This document shows positions 16,657-25,363 of a DNA stretch of 64,000 bases, in pieces; within the stretch, counting starts at the first letter, position 1; the number at the start of each line of letters is the position of its first letter. Both the position numbers and the translations under genes were made by a program. The notes beneath the pieces are model-generated. The model was not told the DNA's origin, ran no database searches, and saw nothing but the letters and a program-made list of their open reading frames with translations. The stretch is taken from NCBI RefSeq assembly GCF_921292975.1, contig NZ_CAKLCM010000003.1:1426001-1490000 (forward strand), given 5' to 3'. Source of the DNA: Vibrio hippocampi. GTDB lineage: Bacteria > Pseudomonadota > Gammaproteobacteria > Enterobacterales > Vibrionaceae.

Positions 16657-18303
16657 ATTCGCAACCCGATAGCTGAGATAACCACCTATCAAGTTTTTCG
16701 CCTTAAAGCCATTATTCACCAATTGACGATACGCTACATTACCGCGTAAGCCGACTTGGCAATAGATGATGATCTCTTTGTCTTTTGGCAGTTCATCCAT
16801 GCGTTGACGAAGTTGGTCAACAGGGATGTTGATAGCGCCGTCAATATAGCCCACGCTCTTAAGCTCTGCTGGATTACGAACATCGAGCAATACTTGATCA
16901 TCATTCAAATCGTCAATCTCATCAAAGAAGATGGGCACCGCGTCACCTTGCATAATGTTATTGGCAACGAATGCCGCTTGATTGATCACATCTTTAGCTG
17001 AGCCAAATGGCGGCGCATAAGTGAGCTCAAGATGTTGCAACTGTTCAACCGTCATTCCGGCGCGCTGAGCCACCGCCATCACGTCAATGCGTTTATCGAC
17101 GCCATCTTTGCCGACCGCTTGAGCGCCAAGAATTTTGCCGCTGATCGGATCAAACAGCATCTTGAAAGAGACGGTCTCTGCTCCCGGATAGTAACTGGCA
17201 TGACTGGCAGTATGCACATAGACTTTTTGGTAGGCAATTGCCTGCTGTTTGAGCTGTTTCTCATTCTTGCCAGTCGAGGCCACCGCTAAGTCGAATACCT
17301 TACAAATCGCCGTGCCTTGAGTGCCTTGATAACGCTGCTCACGACCGAGCATATTATCTGCGGCCATTCGACCTTGACGGTTCGCGGGACCCGCAAGGGG
17401 AACCAAAGCCTGCTGCTTGGTCACGAAATCTTGCTCTTCGACCGCATCGCCGACTGCGTAGATAAAGGGATCACTGGTTTGCATCATGTCATTAGTGGCG
17501 ATGCCGCCTAAAGCCCCCAATTGCAGCCCAGCCTCTGAGGCAAGTTTGGTTTCTGGTCGCACGCCGATTGCCATGATCAACATATCGGTCGTCAAGCTCT
17601 GTTGATTACTTAAATGCAATTCAAGCTGCTGCTTGCCCGCCAGATACTCCATAGATTCCAGCGCCACATTGAGACGCAAATCCACTCCTTTTTGACGGAT
17701 TTCTTGGTGAACAAAGCCCGCCATTTCACGATCAACTGGCATCATCACTTGGTCTGCCATTTCAATCAGTGTGGTGGCAATGCCTCTTTGGTGGAATGCT
17801 TCCATCATCTCAAGACCAATAAAACCGCCACCGACAACCGTTGCATGCTGCACCTTTCGGGCAGCCAAGCCATTGATGATACGATCCATATCGGGAATGT
17901 TACGCAGTGAATACGTCAGGGGATTATCAATACCTGCGATAGGAGGCACGATGGGTGCAGCGCCTGGGCTTAATAACAAAAAGTCGTAGCTCTCATGATA
18001 TTCGCTGCCATCAAGTAGATTTTTGACCATCACACGCTTGGCTTGTCGATCAATCGCAACGACTTCATTCATCACTCGCACATCAACATTAAAGCGCGCT
18101 AAAAAGCTTTCTGGGGTTTGCAGTAACAGTTTGCTGCGGTCGGTAATGTCACCACCGATATGATACGGCAACCCGCAGTTGGCAAAGGAAACAAACGCAC
18201 CGCGCTCAAACATAATGATTTGAGCATCTTCGCTAAGACGACGCGCTCTCGCCGCGGCAGATGCTCCGCCTGCTACACCACCAACAATCACAATTTTGGT
18301 CAT
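16651..18303 (-). CDS. CoA-disulfide reductase with C-terminal rhodanese domain
   Basis: 550 residues from the ATG at 18303, with AAGGGTG upstream; an in-frame GTG three codons earlier (18312) is less likely. An FAD-binding Rossmann motif is at the start (IVIVGGVAGGASAAARARR). The single active-site Cys is in FVSFANCGLPYHIGG near residue 42, NAD(P)H binding in ATVVGGGFIGLEMMEA, FAD again in IYAVGDAVEE, and the dimerisation domain from about 325. The last 100 residues are a rhodanese domain with catalytic Cys in IIIYCQVGLRG. Fusions of this kind reduce CoA-disulfide, CoA-persulfide or polysulfide with NAD(P)H. It converges on the sigma factor gene and probably belongs with the redox group. Confidence 0.92.
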   Translation of the reverse strand: MTKIVIVGGVAGGASAAARARRLSEDAQIIMFERGAFVSFANCGLPYHIGGDITDRSKLLLQTPESFLARFNVDVRVMNEVVAIDRQAKRVMVKNLLDGSEYHESYDFLLLSPGAAPIVPPIAGIDNPLTYSLRNIPDMDRIINGLAARKVQHATVVGGGFIGLEMMEAFHQRGIATTLIEMADQVMMPVDREMAGFVHQEIRQKGVDLRLNVALESMEYLAGKQQLELHLSNQQSLTTDMLIMAIGVRPETKLASEAGLQLGALGGIATNDMMQTSDPFIYAVGDAVEEQDFVTKQQALVPLAGPANRQGRMAADNMLGREQRYQGTQGTAICKVFDLAVASTGKNEKQLKQQAIAYQKVYVHTASHASYYPGAETVSFKMLFDPISGKILGAQAVGKDGVDKRIDVMAVAQRAGMTVEQLQHLELTYAPPFGSAKDVINQAAFVANNIMQGDAVPIFFDEIDDLNDDQVLLDVRNPAELKSVGYIDGAINIPVDQLRQRMDELPKDKEIIIYCQVGLRGNVAYRQLVNNGFKAKNLIGGYLSYRVANI

Positions 18304-18434
18304 TATCATCACCCTTAGATTTATACACTGAAGATGATAATAAAACCTATAATTAGCAATGTCTAATTTATTTTTTATTTAATTAGATTTCTCTAATTAA
18401 CATTAAAGGCGCTCTCCTCTCCGATATTAACTGC

Positions 18435-18470
18435 AATAAAAAAGGCAGCGACTCCATCGTCGCTGCCTTT
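18435..18470 (-). terminator. Terminator of the extracellular nuclease gene
   Basis: GGCAGCGAC TCCATC GTCGCTGCC is a 9-bp GC-rich stem extended by A-T pairs, with TTTTTTATT on the minus strand. Confidence 0.9.
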
Positions 18471-18499
18471 GTCTCTAAGCTATCTTTTATCGGGCGTTA

Positions 18500-18568
18500 A
18501 CTTATATTAAACATTAAGCTTTCATTAGACATTAGCTTCTATCAAACATCAGCTTTTATCAAACGTTA
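18500..18568. repeat. Tandem repeat, 4 x 17-18 bp, through a stop codon
   Basis: Units of the form GCTTYTATCAAACATCA. The last (18552-18568) contains the nuclease stop codon on the minus strand and the others run downstream of it. Confidence 0.85.
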
Positions 18569-21505
18569 ACGGTTTCTGCGACGCATCAAACCCAGCGCCA
18601 TCAATAACCCTAAACCCAATGGCGCTGTTGAGCCACCTGAGTCCGAGTCATCGCTACTGCTTTGTTCTGCTACGGTCACATCCATCGCTTCTGACGTGTA
18701 TGTCCCTGCATAGCCTTCAATGACTTTGCTGACTTGATAGTCACCGCTTTCATCCAGTGTTGTAGAGAGTTCAACCCAACCCTGTTGAATCATTTCCTGT
18801 GTCAGTTCAACCGATTCAGTTTCAGTACTGCTGACCGTGGCAGCGAACGTCCCTTTTTCTAGCATGGTTTCGGTTTTGTTCGCTACTAACATCGCTTTGT
18901 CACCAACGTGAAGATCGAAATCGTCAAGGTCAGTCAACAACATAACGACACTTAGCGGTTGGTTTTGCTCAGCTTGACTCACGTGCTCTGGCACATCTTG
19001 CGGCAAATCGACCGGTGTTGCTGGTGGCACGACCAACTCTGGAACGTCTTCATCATCACTAAACTCAAACACTACAATCGCAGGATCGTGATCAGAAGAG
19101 CGATACATATCGGAGTACTTAGTCAAATCACCAGAATACTGAGTGCTGTAATCCACCAAGCTAGATTCTGAAGCATTGATATTCCAATCGGCGGCATCAA
19201 TCACATAGTTGATAGTGTCTGCATCTACTAGGATATAATCCAAAGTCCCTAACGTATCGTTGTAAGAGTAGCTATACGAACCTTGATGGTACGCCTCAAT
19301 CGCATTGATATAACCAAACGATTCGGTTAACGCGCTTGGCTCAGAACCATCCATCTCTTCGTCGCCGATAAAGGTATCGCGAGCTGGCGTCACCGAGTAG
19401 CCTTCTGGCATTTCAGTCAGCAAGAGAATGGGATCTTCGCTGCCATAGGAATTGAGATCACCAAGAATCAACTTATAGCCGTCGATGTTTGCCATTTCTG
19501 TACCAAGTTGCTGAGCAGCAGAAACACGGAAGTTCTCGCAACTTCCCTGCATATCCGCGTCTTCTTCATCTTGTAGATTGACGTCTTCCCAGCAGGTTGA
19601 GCCCTTCGATTTAAAGTGATTCACAGAAACCGTAATGTTCTCGCCAGTACGGTTAATCGTAAAGGTTGGCGTCACTGCATCACGTTGGTAATTGTCGGTA
19701 TCGTCACCTTCGGTCGCGTGCTGTTCTGGCATCTGAATAATGCGGTAGGTCTCTAGGGAAACGCTGGCAGGTTTAAAAATGACATGGTTGGCAATCGCGT
19801 CTGTGCCGATATACTCATCATCACCGGACACATACTGATAGTGCTGGCTTTCATCTTCTATCAACCCATTGATCTTAGTAACAAGATGGTTGACCGCCGA
19901 ATCTTCACCAAAGCCGTTGTTTTCAATTTCCATCAAACCAACAATATCGGCGTCGAGAGCAATAATCGCCTTGGCGATCTTATCGCCCTGACGAGTAAAT
20001 TCCTCTTCCGTATCGGCACCACGATTGTCACCGAATGGGTTTTCTGCCCCGCCAAACTCAGAGTTAAAGTAGTTGAGTACATTGAATGTCGCGACTTTCA
20101 GTTCACCCTCTGCAACCTCTGGAGCTGTAGTACGTGCATTGTTACGAATAAAGTTCTCTTTAGTCGCTTCATTGGTCACATAAAGGCGATATTCACTGTA
20201 TGAATAGCCCAACACACCTTGCAGTCCATCGAGAGTATCATCGACACGGATATAATCGTCACTGGTGGTCGTGCCGTCTTCCATTGGCACCGCGCTGGCG
20301 GTTAGGAAATCTGGATACCAAGGCACAACGCCATTCTCAGCTTGTTCAAACGACTCGACAAATAGACGCTTCTCTTCGTTTTCCTCAGCTTGAGTCAGGG
20401 CTTGTTCTGAATTTGGCACATTTTGTTGGTTTTGGTGAAGATTGACTCGACCTTGAGACACCACCATGTTGTTACGGTATGAGTCATAATCAAAGCTAAA
20501 GGTACGCGTGACACGCATATCGGCTTCCGCATCAAGTTCAACCAGCATGCTTTCATGACGTTCAAGGGTAAAATCAAAACTCTCATCCGTTTCCAATTCG
20601 CGTAGTGGTGTCGCCGTCACCACCTTATCCGTCGCTTCAACGCTATGGATATAAGTATCGGTGAGCTGAGTAAAGCCGTAGTTCTCATAGGCTTTGCCCT
20701 GCACTGTCACGCTATCGCCAACCGTGACATCCGACACAGAAGTTCTCTGTACAAATATCGCGTCAGAAGTGTTGGCGTCGCCATCTCCGTCCGGATCTTG
20801 AATAAAGAATCCAACCGTCAAATGACTACCCAGTGCGACTTCTTGAATCGCGGTGACTATGCCGGTCACTTTATAATAATCTTCTGACTCATAACCGGAT
20901 TCAATCATCGGTGACGACCAACCATCACCTTGAATTTCCATGATGGTGGCATCTATCGCCTCTGGCACTTCCGGCTCTTCGCTCTCGTCCGATAAGCTGC
21001 CTAAACCATCAAACGTATCTTGCGCATAGGTATTCCAATCTGATTCATCAAATACCGTGCTTGCGGTCTCGCCAATACGACGCAGTGTGACCTCTTTGCC
21101 CCATCCCGATGTCGTTGGCACATCACCGACAATATCCACCACAACATCGCCATTCAAAATAGCGACTGCATCGCCGCCATTGTGGGCAAGATTGCCTGTA
21201 GATAGAGTCGCTACGCCACTCAGATCCACCTGATTAGGAATGTCACTAGAAGAGTGATAAACCACCATCAATTCGTTCGCAGCTAATGTTCCCGATAGCG
21301 TCACCATGCTAGTTGGTGATGTGTCACCATCTTTGTAGCGAACCAGTGAATAGCTTGACAGATCCACGGATTCCGAACCTTGGTTATACAGTTCAATCGC
21401 TTTGTTATAACTGCTGCCTTCGACGTACTCTGTGATCATAATGTTCGCTTGCGCTTGCGCAGTCAAAGCGAGCGCAATTGAGCAAGAGATAAGCGACTTG
21501 TTCAT
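18566..21505 (-). CDS. ExeM/NucH-family extracellular endonuclease, GlyGly-CTERM anchored
   Basis: 979 residues. After the signal peptide (to AQAN, residue 21) comes a lamin-tail domain at about 22-150 (IMITEYVEGSSYNKAIELYN). An OB-fold region is at about 200-330. The endonuclease/exonuclease/phosphatase domain starts at about residue 468 (LKVATFNVLNYFN), with MEIENNG, VNHFKSKGS, LGDLNSYG and the catalytic SSDHDP. The C terminus is GGSTAPLGLGLLMALGLMRRRNR-like: a GlyGly-CTERM signal with a hydrophobic span and an Arg tail, processed by rhombosortase after type II secretion. It degrades extracellular DNA for nutrients and biofilm turnover. It is single, with its own terminator and an upstream region containing LacI-type palindromes. 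Confidence 0.92.
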   Translation of the reverse strand: MNKSLISCSIALALTAQAQANIMITEYVEGSSYNKAIELYNQGSESVDLSSYSLVRYKDGDTSPTSMVTLSGTLAANELMVVYHSSSDIPNQVDLSGVATLSTGNLAHNGGDAVAILNGDVVVDIVGDVPTTSGWGKEVTLRRIGETASTVFDESDWNTYAQDTFDGLGSLSDESEEPEVPEAIDATIMEIQGDGWSSPMIESGYESEDYYKVTGIVTAIQEVALGSHLTVGFFIQDPDGDGDANTSDAIFVQRTSVSDVTVGDSVTVQGKAYENYGFTQLTDTYIHSVEATDKVVTATPLRELETDESFDFTLERHESMLVELDAEADMRVTRTFSFDYDSYRNNMVVSQGRVNLHQNQQNVPNSEQALTQAEENEEKRLFVESFEQAENGVVPWYPDFLTASAVPMEDGTTTSDDYIRVDDTLDGLQGVLGYSYSEYRLYVTNEATKENFIRNNARTTAPEVAEGELKVATFNVLNYFNSEFGGAENPFGDNRGADTEEEFTRQGDKIAKAIIALDADIVGLMEIENNGFGEDSAVNHLVTKINGLIEDESQHYQYVSGDDEYIGTDAIANHVIFKPASVSLETYRIIQMPEQHATEGDDTDNYQRDAVTPTFTINRTGENITVSVNHFKSKGSTCWEDVNLQDEEDADMQGSCENFRVSAAQQLGTEMANIDGYKLILGDLNSYGSEDPILLLTEMPEGYSVTPARDTFIGDEEMDGSEPSALTESFGYINAIEAYHQGSYSYSYNDTLGTLDYILVDADTINYVIDAADWNINASESSLVDYSTQYSGDLTKYSDMYRSSDHDPAIVVFEFSDDEDVPELVVPPATPVDLPQDVPEHVSQAEQNQPLSVVMLLTDLDDFDLHVGDKAMLVANKTETMLEKGTFAATVSSTETESVELTQEMIQQGWVELSTTLDESGDYQVSKVIEGYAGTYTSEAMDVTVAEQSSSDDSDSGGSTAPLGLGLLMALGLMRRRNR

Positions 21506-21702
21506 TCTAATTCCTTGAATAATATTTTTAGTAAAATAATGAGCACCACACTAAGCTCAACAGCATGATGTGTGCCGTGCATGACTGAGTGATATTTTTA
21601 GGTGCTTTTGAAAGAATTAGGGTTACTGAGTTTTGTTAAATTTAAATGTCACAAACTATTTCCCAATATTATTAGGCAATGGGAACTATAATTAAAACAC
21701 TG

Positions 21703-21714
21703 GCAAACGTTTGC
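21703..21714. promoter_or_regulatory. PurR/LacI-type operator palindrome
   Basis: GCAAACGTTTGC is a perfect 12-bp palindrome in the context TGGCAAACGTTTGCGA. That matches the PurR consensus ACGCAAACGTTTGCGT at 14 of 16 positions. It is about 200 bp upstream of the nuclease start. Confidence 0.6.
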
Positions 21715-21721
21715 GAATTAA

Positions 21722-21760
21722 CATGTAATCGATTTCAATTAAGCTGAAATCGATTACATG
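21722..21760. promoter_or_regulatory. Perfect 16-bp inverted repeat with two AATCGATT cores
   Basis: CATGTAATCGATTTCA, seven bases, then TGAAATCGATTACATG. Each arm contains a 14-bp near-palindrome centred on CG (TGTAATCGATTTCA and its complement), the layout of paired LacI-family operators. There is no T tract, so a terminator is unlikely. Confidence 0.6.
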
Positions 21761-21857
21761 AATTATTTGATATATTTTTATTTCATCACTAATTAACCAC
21801 GATAATATCATTAATATTTAGGCGGTTATTAGAAAATAAATAAAATTAACTTTATGC

Positions 21858-22484
21858 TTAAGCGAGCTGCAAAATAATTCTGACGAAGTTTTCATCTTCG
21901 TATTGAAGTTGGTAGCTGAATACTGGGTTTGCATAGATAGCACCAAGGAAAAGATGCTTCTCTCTGACCGTGCCTCTAAACAAAATAGAGATGGGTTTTT
22001 CCAGTTGGTTTTTGCGCCCAAAATGGGCATTCAGATCGGAAGAAAGCACGCACAGCAAGCAGCCACTTTCATCATGCTTCAAATCGACCGCTTCTGGAGT
22101 GGACAATAGAGCCGTGGTTCCTAGCTTACGTTCAATTTCTCGAATCAGTAGCAGGTAATTATCAAGGTGAGGTTGCTGAATTTCGGGTTTGGCTTCAATG
22201 CCAATAAGCAGCACGTTTTCTAAATCAACTTGGGACTTTTTCGCCTGTAATGTCAGCGTCTTAAGCTGTTTTCTGATGCCTTTATACTTGTGGCTTTTCA
22301 GCTTAGGTTTCAGCCATTTTATCAAAATATCATTACACCAAGCAGGGTCGCATTGACCTGTTTTTAAAGTGCGTTTTTTGAATTCCAGATGGAGCAAGGC
22401 GTGAAGAGACACCTCATGCAATAATAGGCTTGATGAGGAGTTAGACGGACTAAGTTGCGGTGAACGGCTTCCTGTGTTCGGCAT
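21858..22484 (-). CDS. DUF2913 family protein
   Basis: 208 residues from the ATG at 22484 (MPNTGSRSPQ). A longer in-frame reading would begin inside the tRNA gene and is not real. The segment ILIKWLKPKLKSHKYKGIRKQLKTLTLQAKK is the hallmark of DUF2913, a family of vibrios and relatives with unknown function. The N-terminal helix LLHEVSLHALLHLEF and the CLLCVLSSDLNAHFGRKNQLEKPISILFRG region also fit. It is cytoplasmic with no known domain, and lies just downstream of tRNA-Leu on the same strand. Confidence 0.72.
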   Translation of the reverse strand: MPNTGSRSPQLSPSNSSSSLLLHEVSLHALLHLEFKKRTLKTGQCDPAWCNDILIKWLKPKLKSHKYKGIRKQLKTLTLQAKKSQVDLENVLLIGIEAKPEIQQPHLDNYLLLIREIERKLGTTALLSTPEAVDLKHDESGCLLCVLSSDLNAHFGRKNQLEKPISILFRGTVREKHLFLGAIYANPVFSYQLQYEDENFVRIILQLA

Positions 22485-22505
22485 AGAAGTTTGTCTAAAG
22501 TTGAA

Positions 22506-22589
22506 TGGTGCCGAGAGAGGGACTCGAACCCTCACACCAAAGGCACTAGCACCTCATGCTAGCGTGTCTACCAATTTCACCATCTCGGC
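22506..22589 (-). tRNA. tRNA-Leu (GAG anticodon)
   Basis: The minus strand folds as a class II tRNA. The acceptor GCCGAGA pairs with TCTCGGC, followed by A and an encoded CCA. The D arm is GGTGAAATTGGTAGAC. The anticodon stem CTAGC/GCTAG has loop ATGAGGT (anticodon GAG), with a short variable arm. The T arm is GAGGGTTCGAGTCCCTC. It decodes CUC/CUU leucine. Confidence 0.96.
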
Positions 22590-23136
22590 ATCGAATTTAA
22601 GCTCAATATGACCAAGCTTACAGTCTAGGTCAACGATGTTAACCGAGGGATGAACCCTTGTATAGCCTTTAGTAGCAAGAAACTGTGCTTTGAGCAATCG
22701 TTCGAACAACAAGTGAACAATCTTGATGAAATTTAACCAGAAATGCATCTGAGGCGTATCAAAGTGGGGGCATTATCGAGGCAACATTACTGTATCGAGG
22801 CAACATTGCTGCGCCTACCACGGTTTCTATCTGCCGAGCACCAAATCTGAATTTTTCAGCTCAACATACGAGCAAGCTTGGTGATAACGGCGTTGTTCAG
22901 GATAGTGGCTATATAGCCAATAATTAAATTTCATTAATTACCATCAATAAGATAAAACCACTCTCCATATTTAGAATAAAAACAATGAATTTTCCTCCCA
23001 ATAATCAAGCAATTCAAATAAGAAACAAACACAACCAAATTATAATTAACAAATATATTAAATATAAATGTAATCGAATTGTCTTATTCAGTGACTATTG
23101 TCTTGTTCGTCTATTTAATATAAAGGAATAATTATA
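22590..23136. other. Intergenic region between tRNA-Leu and the nucleotidase gene
   Basis: 547 bp. The part near 22590-22750 should carry the tRNA promoter (minus strand). From 22910 the DNA is very AT-rich and leads to an AAAGGAATAATTATA ribosome-binding region for the gene at 23137. A 2 x 19 bp tandem repeat lies at 22774. No gene is seen. Confidence 0.5.
22774..22811. repeat. Tandem repeat, 2 x 19 bp
   Basis: TATCGAGGCAACATTACTG followed by the same unit with one change (A to G). Confidence 0.85.
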
Positions 23137-25149
23137 ATGAAACATAAGATGCAGCATAGTTTGGTCGCCTTGGGAGTGATTGTTGCGCTCGCAGGATGTA
23201 GCTCAGATGATGATGACAATAGTCAGGGAGTTACTGCCGACTTTACTTTGCAGTTGCTTCATGTCGCAGATATGGATGGTTCTAATTCAACGGTTTTGGA
23301 AAACGCGGGCAACTTCGCCGCTTTGGTTGAGGGTTTCACCAGCCAAAACGCAGACAACACACTATTTTTAAGCTCGGGCGATAACTATATCCCGGGCTCT
23401 CGTTATGATGCTGCCGATGATGATTCAATGGCAAGTGTTGCGGGTATCGAAGTTCCCGGAGTGGCTCGTGCCGACATCGCGATGCTAAACGCTATGGGCT
23501 TGCAAGCTTCTGCTGTGGGTAACCACGACCTTGATGGTGGCAGTAGCGAATTTGCCTCTATTATTTCGCAAGACGGTAACTATCCCGGCGCACAGTTTCC
23601 GTACCTAAGTGCGAACTTAGATTTCACCACCGATAGCAACACGGCAGGTCTTGTTGCTGATGCTGGAATGGATGCATCCGATCTGAGTAATAAACTGACC
23701 GCCAGCACGGTGATTGAAGTAAATGGTGAAAAAATCGGTATTGTCGGTATTACTACCCCAACCAATGACGATATTACTACTGTTGACGACATCACTGTCT
23801 ATCCAGCTAACGACGATATCAATGACTTGGCCGCTATTGTCCAGACCGAAGTCGATGCGCTAACTGCGGCGGGCATCAACAAGATTATTGCTCTCGCCCA
23901 CATGCAATCTATCAGCTACGAGCTTGAGCTAGCCGAGCTACTTAAAGATGTCGATATTATTGTTGCAGGCGGTTCAAATACGCTACTCGCCAACGATGAT
24001 GACCGCCTATGGGATGGCGATACGGCTGCAGATAGCTACCCAATTATGAAAACGGACGCCAATGGCAACGATGTTGCTGTCGTCAACGTTGACGCTGACT
24101 ACAAATACCTTGGTCGCTTAGTGGTCGGTTTTGATGCCGAGGGTAACCTGCTTGCCGATACTATCTCCTCTGACACAAGCGGTCCTGTGATTACCGATGA
24201 CGAAATGGTGGCAGCAACAGAAGGCGCGGTCGCCAATGACTCGGTTGATGCGATTGTTACTGCCATCAACGATGTGCTTGTGACCAGTGAATCTAACATT
24301 GTCGGTCACACTGACGTTTACCTAAACGGTACGCGTGGTTATGTAAGAACAGAAGAGACAAACCTTGGTAACTTATCTGCCGATGCGAATCTTTGGTATG
24401 CGCAATTACATGACAATACGGTCTTGATGTCACTGAAAAATGGTGGCGGTATCCGTGCTGATATCGGCTACTCTGCTTACCCTGCGGGTTCGACAGATCC
24501 AGAAGACCTAACGTACTACCCACCAGCAGCCTACGCCGCAGCGGGTAAAGAAGAGGGTGATATTTCTCAATACGATATTCAAACGGCTCTCGCGTTTAAC
24601 AACGGTCTGTCTGTTTTCGACCTAACGGGCAGTGAACTTTGGGATATCCTTGAGTACGGTGTCGCCGGAGTTGAAAATATCTCGGGTTCTTTCCACCAAG
24701 TTGCCGGTGTGTGTTTCACTTATGACGCAAGCAAAACGGCACGTGTTGCTGATGCTGAAACCGATGTTGTCACGACTCCTGGTGAGCGAGTTCAAACCAT
24801 CATTGTTGATACCGATGGTAATGGCGTGTGTGACGAAGCAAGCGATGATGTGGTAATGAAAGACGGCACTATGATGTTGGGTTCGTCGGTATATCGTACA
24901 GTTTCTCTTGATTACCTTGCGTCTTCTGCCCCTTACCCGTGTGATGGCGATGATTGTACTAACCAAGTACAACTGGGTGACGATATGACGACCGATCCAC
25001 AGTTGAGTTCATTTGCTGAAACGGGTAGCGAGCAAGATGCGCTTGCCGAATATCTACAAGCGTTCCACCCTGACTCTAACGCCTCATACTCTACCAACGA
25101 TAGTATTGATGGTGGTGCGGCGGATGTTCGTGTCGTTCGTCTCGATTAA
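23137..25149 (+). CDS. 5'-nucleotidase/UshA-like lipoprotein
   Basis: 670 residues. The lipobox LAGC is at about residues 18-21, followed by SSDDDDNS, so it is an outer-membrane lipoprotein. The metallophosphoesterase domain has LFLSSGDNYIPG, SAVGNHDLDGGSSEF and ALAHMQ. The usual D-x-H of motif I reads A-D-M-D-G, and the usual GGHSH reads GGSNT. The C-terminal nucleotidase domain starts near residue 385 (NIVGHTDVYLNG), with NLGNLSADANLWYAQ and SLKNGGGIRADI, as in 5'-nucleotidases. It probably releases phosphate and nucleosides outside the cell. The changed ligands mean a different metal geometry or reduced activity; a clade of exported vibrio homologues seems to share them. A terminator follows closely. 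Confidence 0.85.
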   Translation: MKHKMQHSLVALGVIVALAGCSSDDDDNSQGVTADFTLQLLHVADMDGSNSTVLENAGNFAALVEGFTSQNADNTLFLSSGDNYIPGSRYDAADDDSMASVAGIEVPGVARADIAMLNAMGLQASAVGNHDLDGGSSEFASIISQDGNYPGAQFPYLSANLDFTTDSNTAGLVADAGMDASDLSNKLTASTVIEVNGEKIGIVGITTPTNDDITTVDDITVYPANDDINDLAAIVQTEVDALTAAGINKIIALAHMQSISYELELAELLKDVDIIVAGGSNTLLANDDDRLWDGDTAADSYPIMKTDANGNDVAVVNVDADYKYLGRLVVGFDAEGNLLADTISSDTSGPVITDDEMVAATEGAVANDSVDAIVTAINDVLVTSESNIVGHTDVYLNGTRGYVRTEETNLGNLSADANLWYAQLHDNTVLMSLKNGGGIRADIGYSAYPAGSTDPEDLTYYPPAAYAAAGKEEGDISQYDIQTALAFNNGLSVFDLTGSELWDILEYGVAGVENISGSFHQVAGVCFTYDASKTARVADAETDVVTTPGERVQTIIVDTDGNGVCDEASDDVVMKDGTMMLGSSVYRTVSLDYLASSAPYPCDGDDCTNQVQLGDDMTTDPQLSSFAETGSEQDALAEYLQAFHPDSNASYSTNDSIDGGAADVRVVRLD

Positions 25150-25166
25150 AACCCATCGTGATTAAC

Positions 25167-25200
25167 AAAAAGCTTTCTCAATTGGGAAAGCTTTTTTGTT
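25167..25200 (+). terminator. Terminator of the nucleotidase gene
   Basis: AAAAAGCTTTC ... GAAAGCTTTTT hairpin with an 8-base loop, ending in a T run. Confidence 0.9.
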
Positions 25201-25221
25201 TCCGCTCACCCAGCGATTGAA

Positions 25222-25311
25222 ACATAGCAATTGCCCTTCATATAGTTAATGTCCTTAATATAGCGATTGTCTTTGATATAGCTATTGTCTTTGATATAGC
25301 TATTGCCCCTG
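25222..25311. repeat. Tandem repeat, 5 x 18 bp
   Basis: Five consecutive 18-bp units of form ATATAGCTATTGTCTTTG starting at 25222, 25240, 25258, 25276 and 25294. Copies 3-5 are most alike. It lies between the nucleotidase terminator and the EamA gene. Confidence 0.92.
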
Positions 25312-25363
25312 AAAGCGTTATGGGTTTTACTTAAGTTTCAATTCGTTACCTGAGCTTATCCCT

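Larger units (their letters stand above)
21506..21857. other. Upstream region of the nuclease gene
   Basis: A 352-bp AT-rich gap. It holds the nuclease promoter (toward 21505) and the operator-like palindromes listed at 21703-21760. I see no gene. Confidence 0.6.

Noticed and set aside
19784..20203. 139-codon plus-strand frame inside the nuclease gene
   Set aside because: Antisense to conserved ExeM coding sequence; no independent start signals.
22485..22535. N-terminal extension of the DUF2913 protein starting MRVRVPLSAPFN
   Set aside because: This peptide is the usual false translation of a tRNA 3' end; the real start is the ATG at 22484.
22506..22589. tRNA-Leu as an integration site for a genomic island
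   Set aside because: No integrase, no direct repeat of the tRNA 3' end and no mobility genes on either side.
22554..22748. 64-codon minus frame ending inside tRNA-Leu
   Set aside because: It overlaps the tRNA gene and ends in its sequence; no ribosome-binding site or family.
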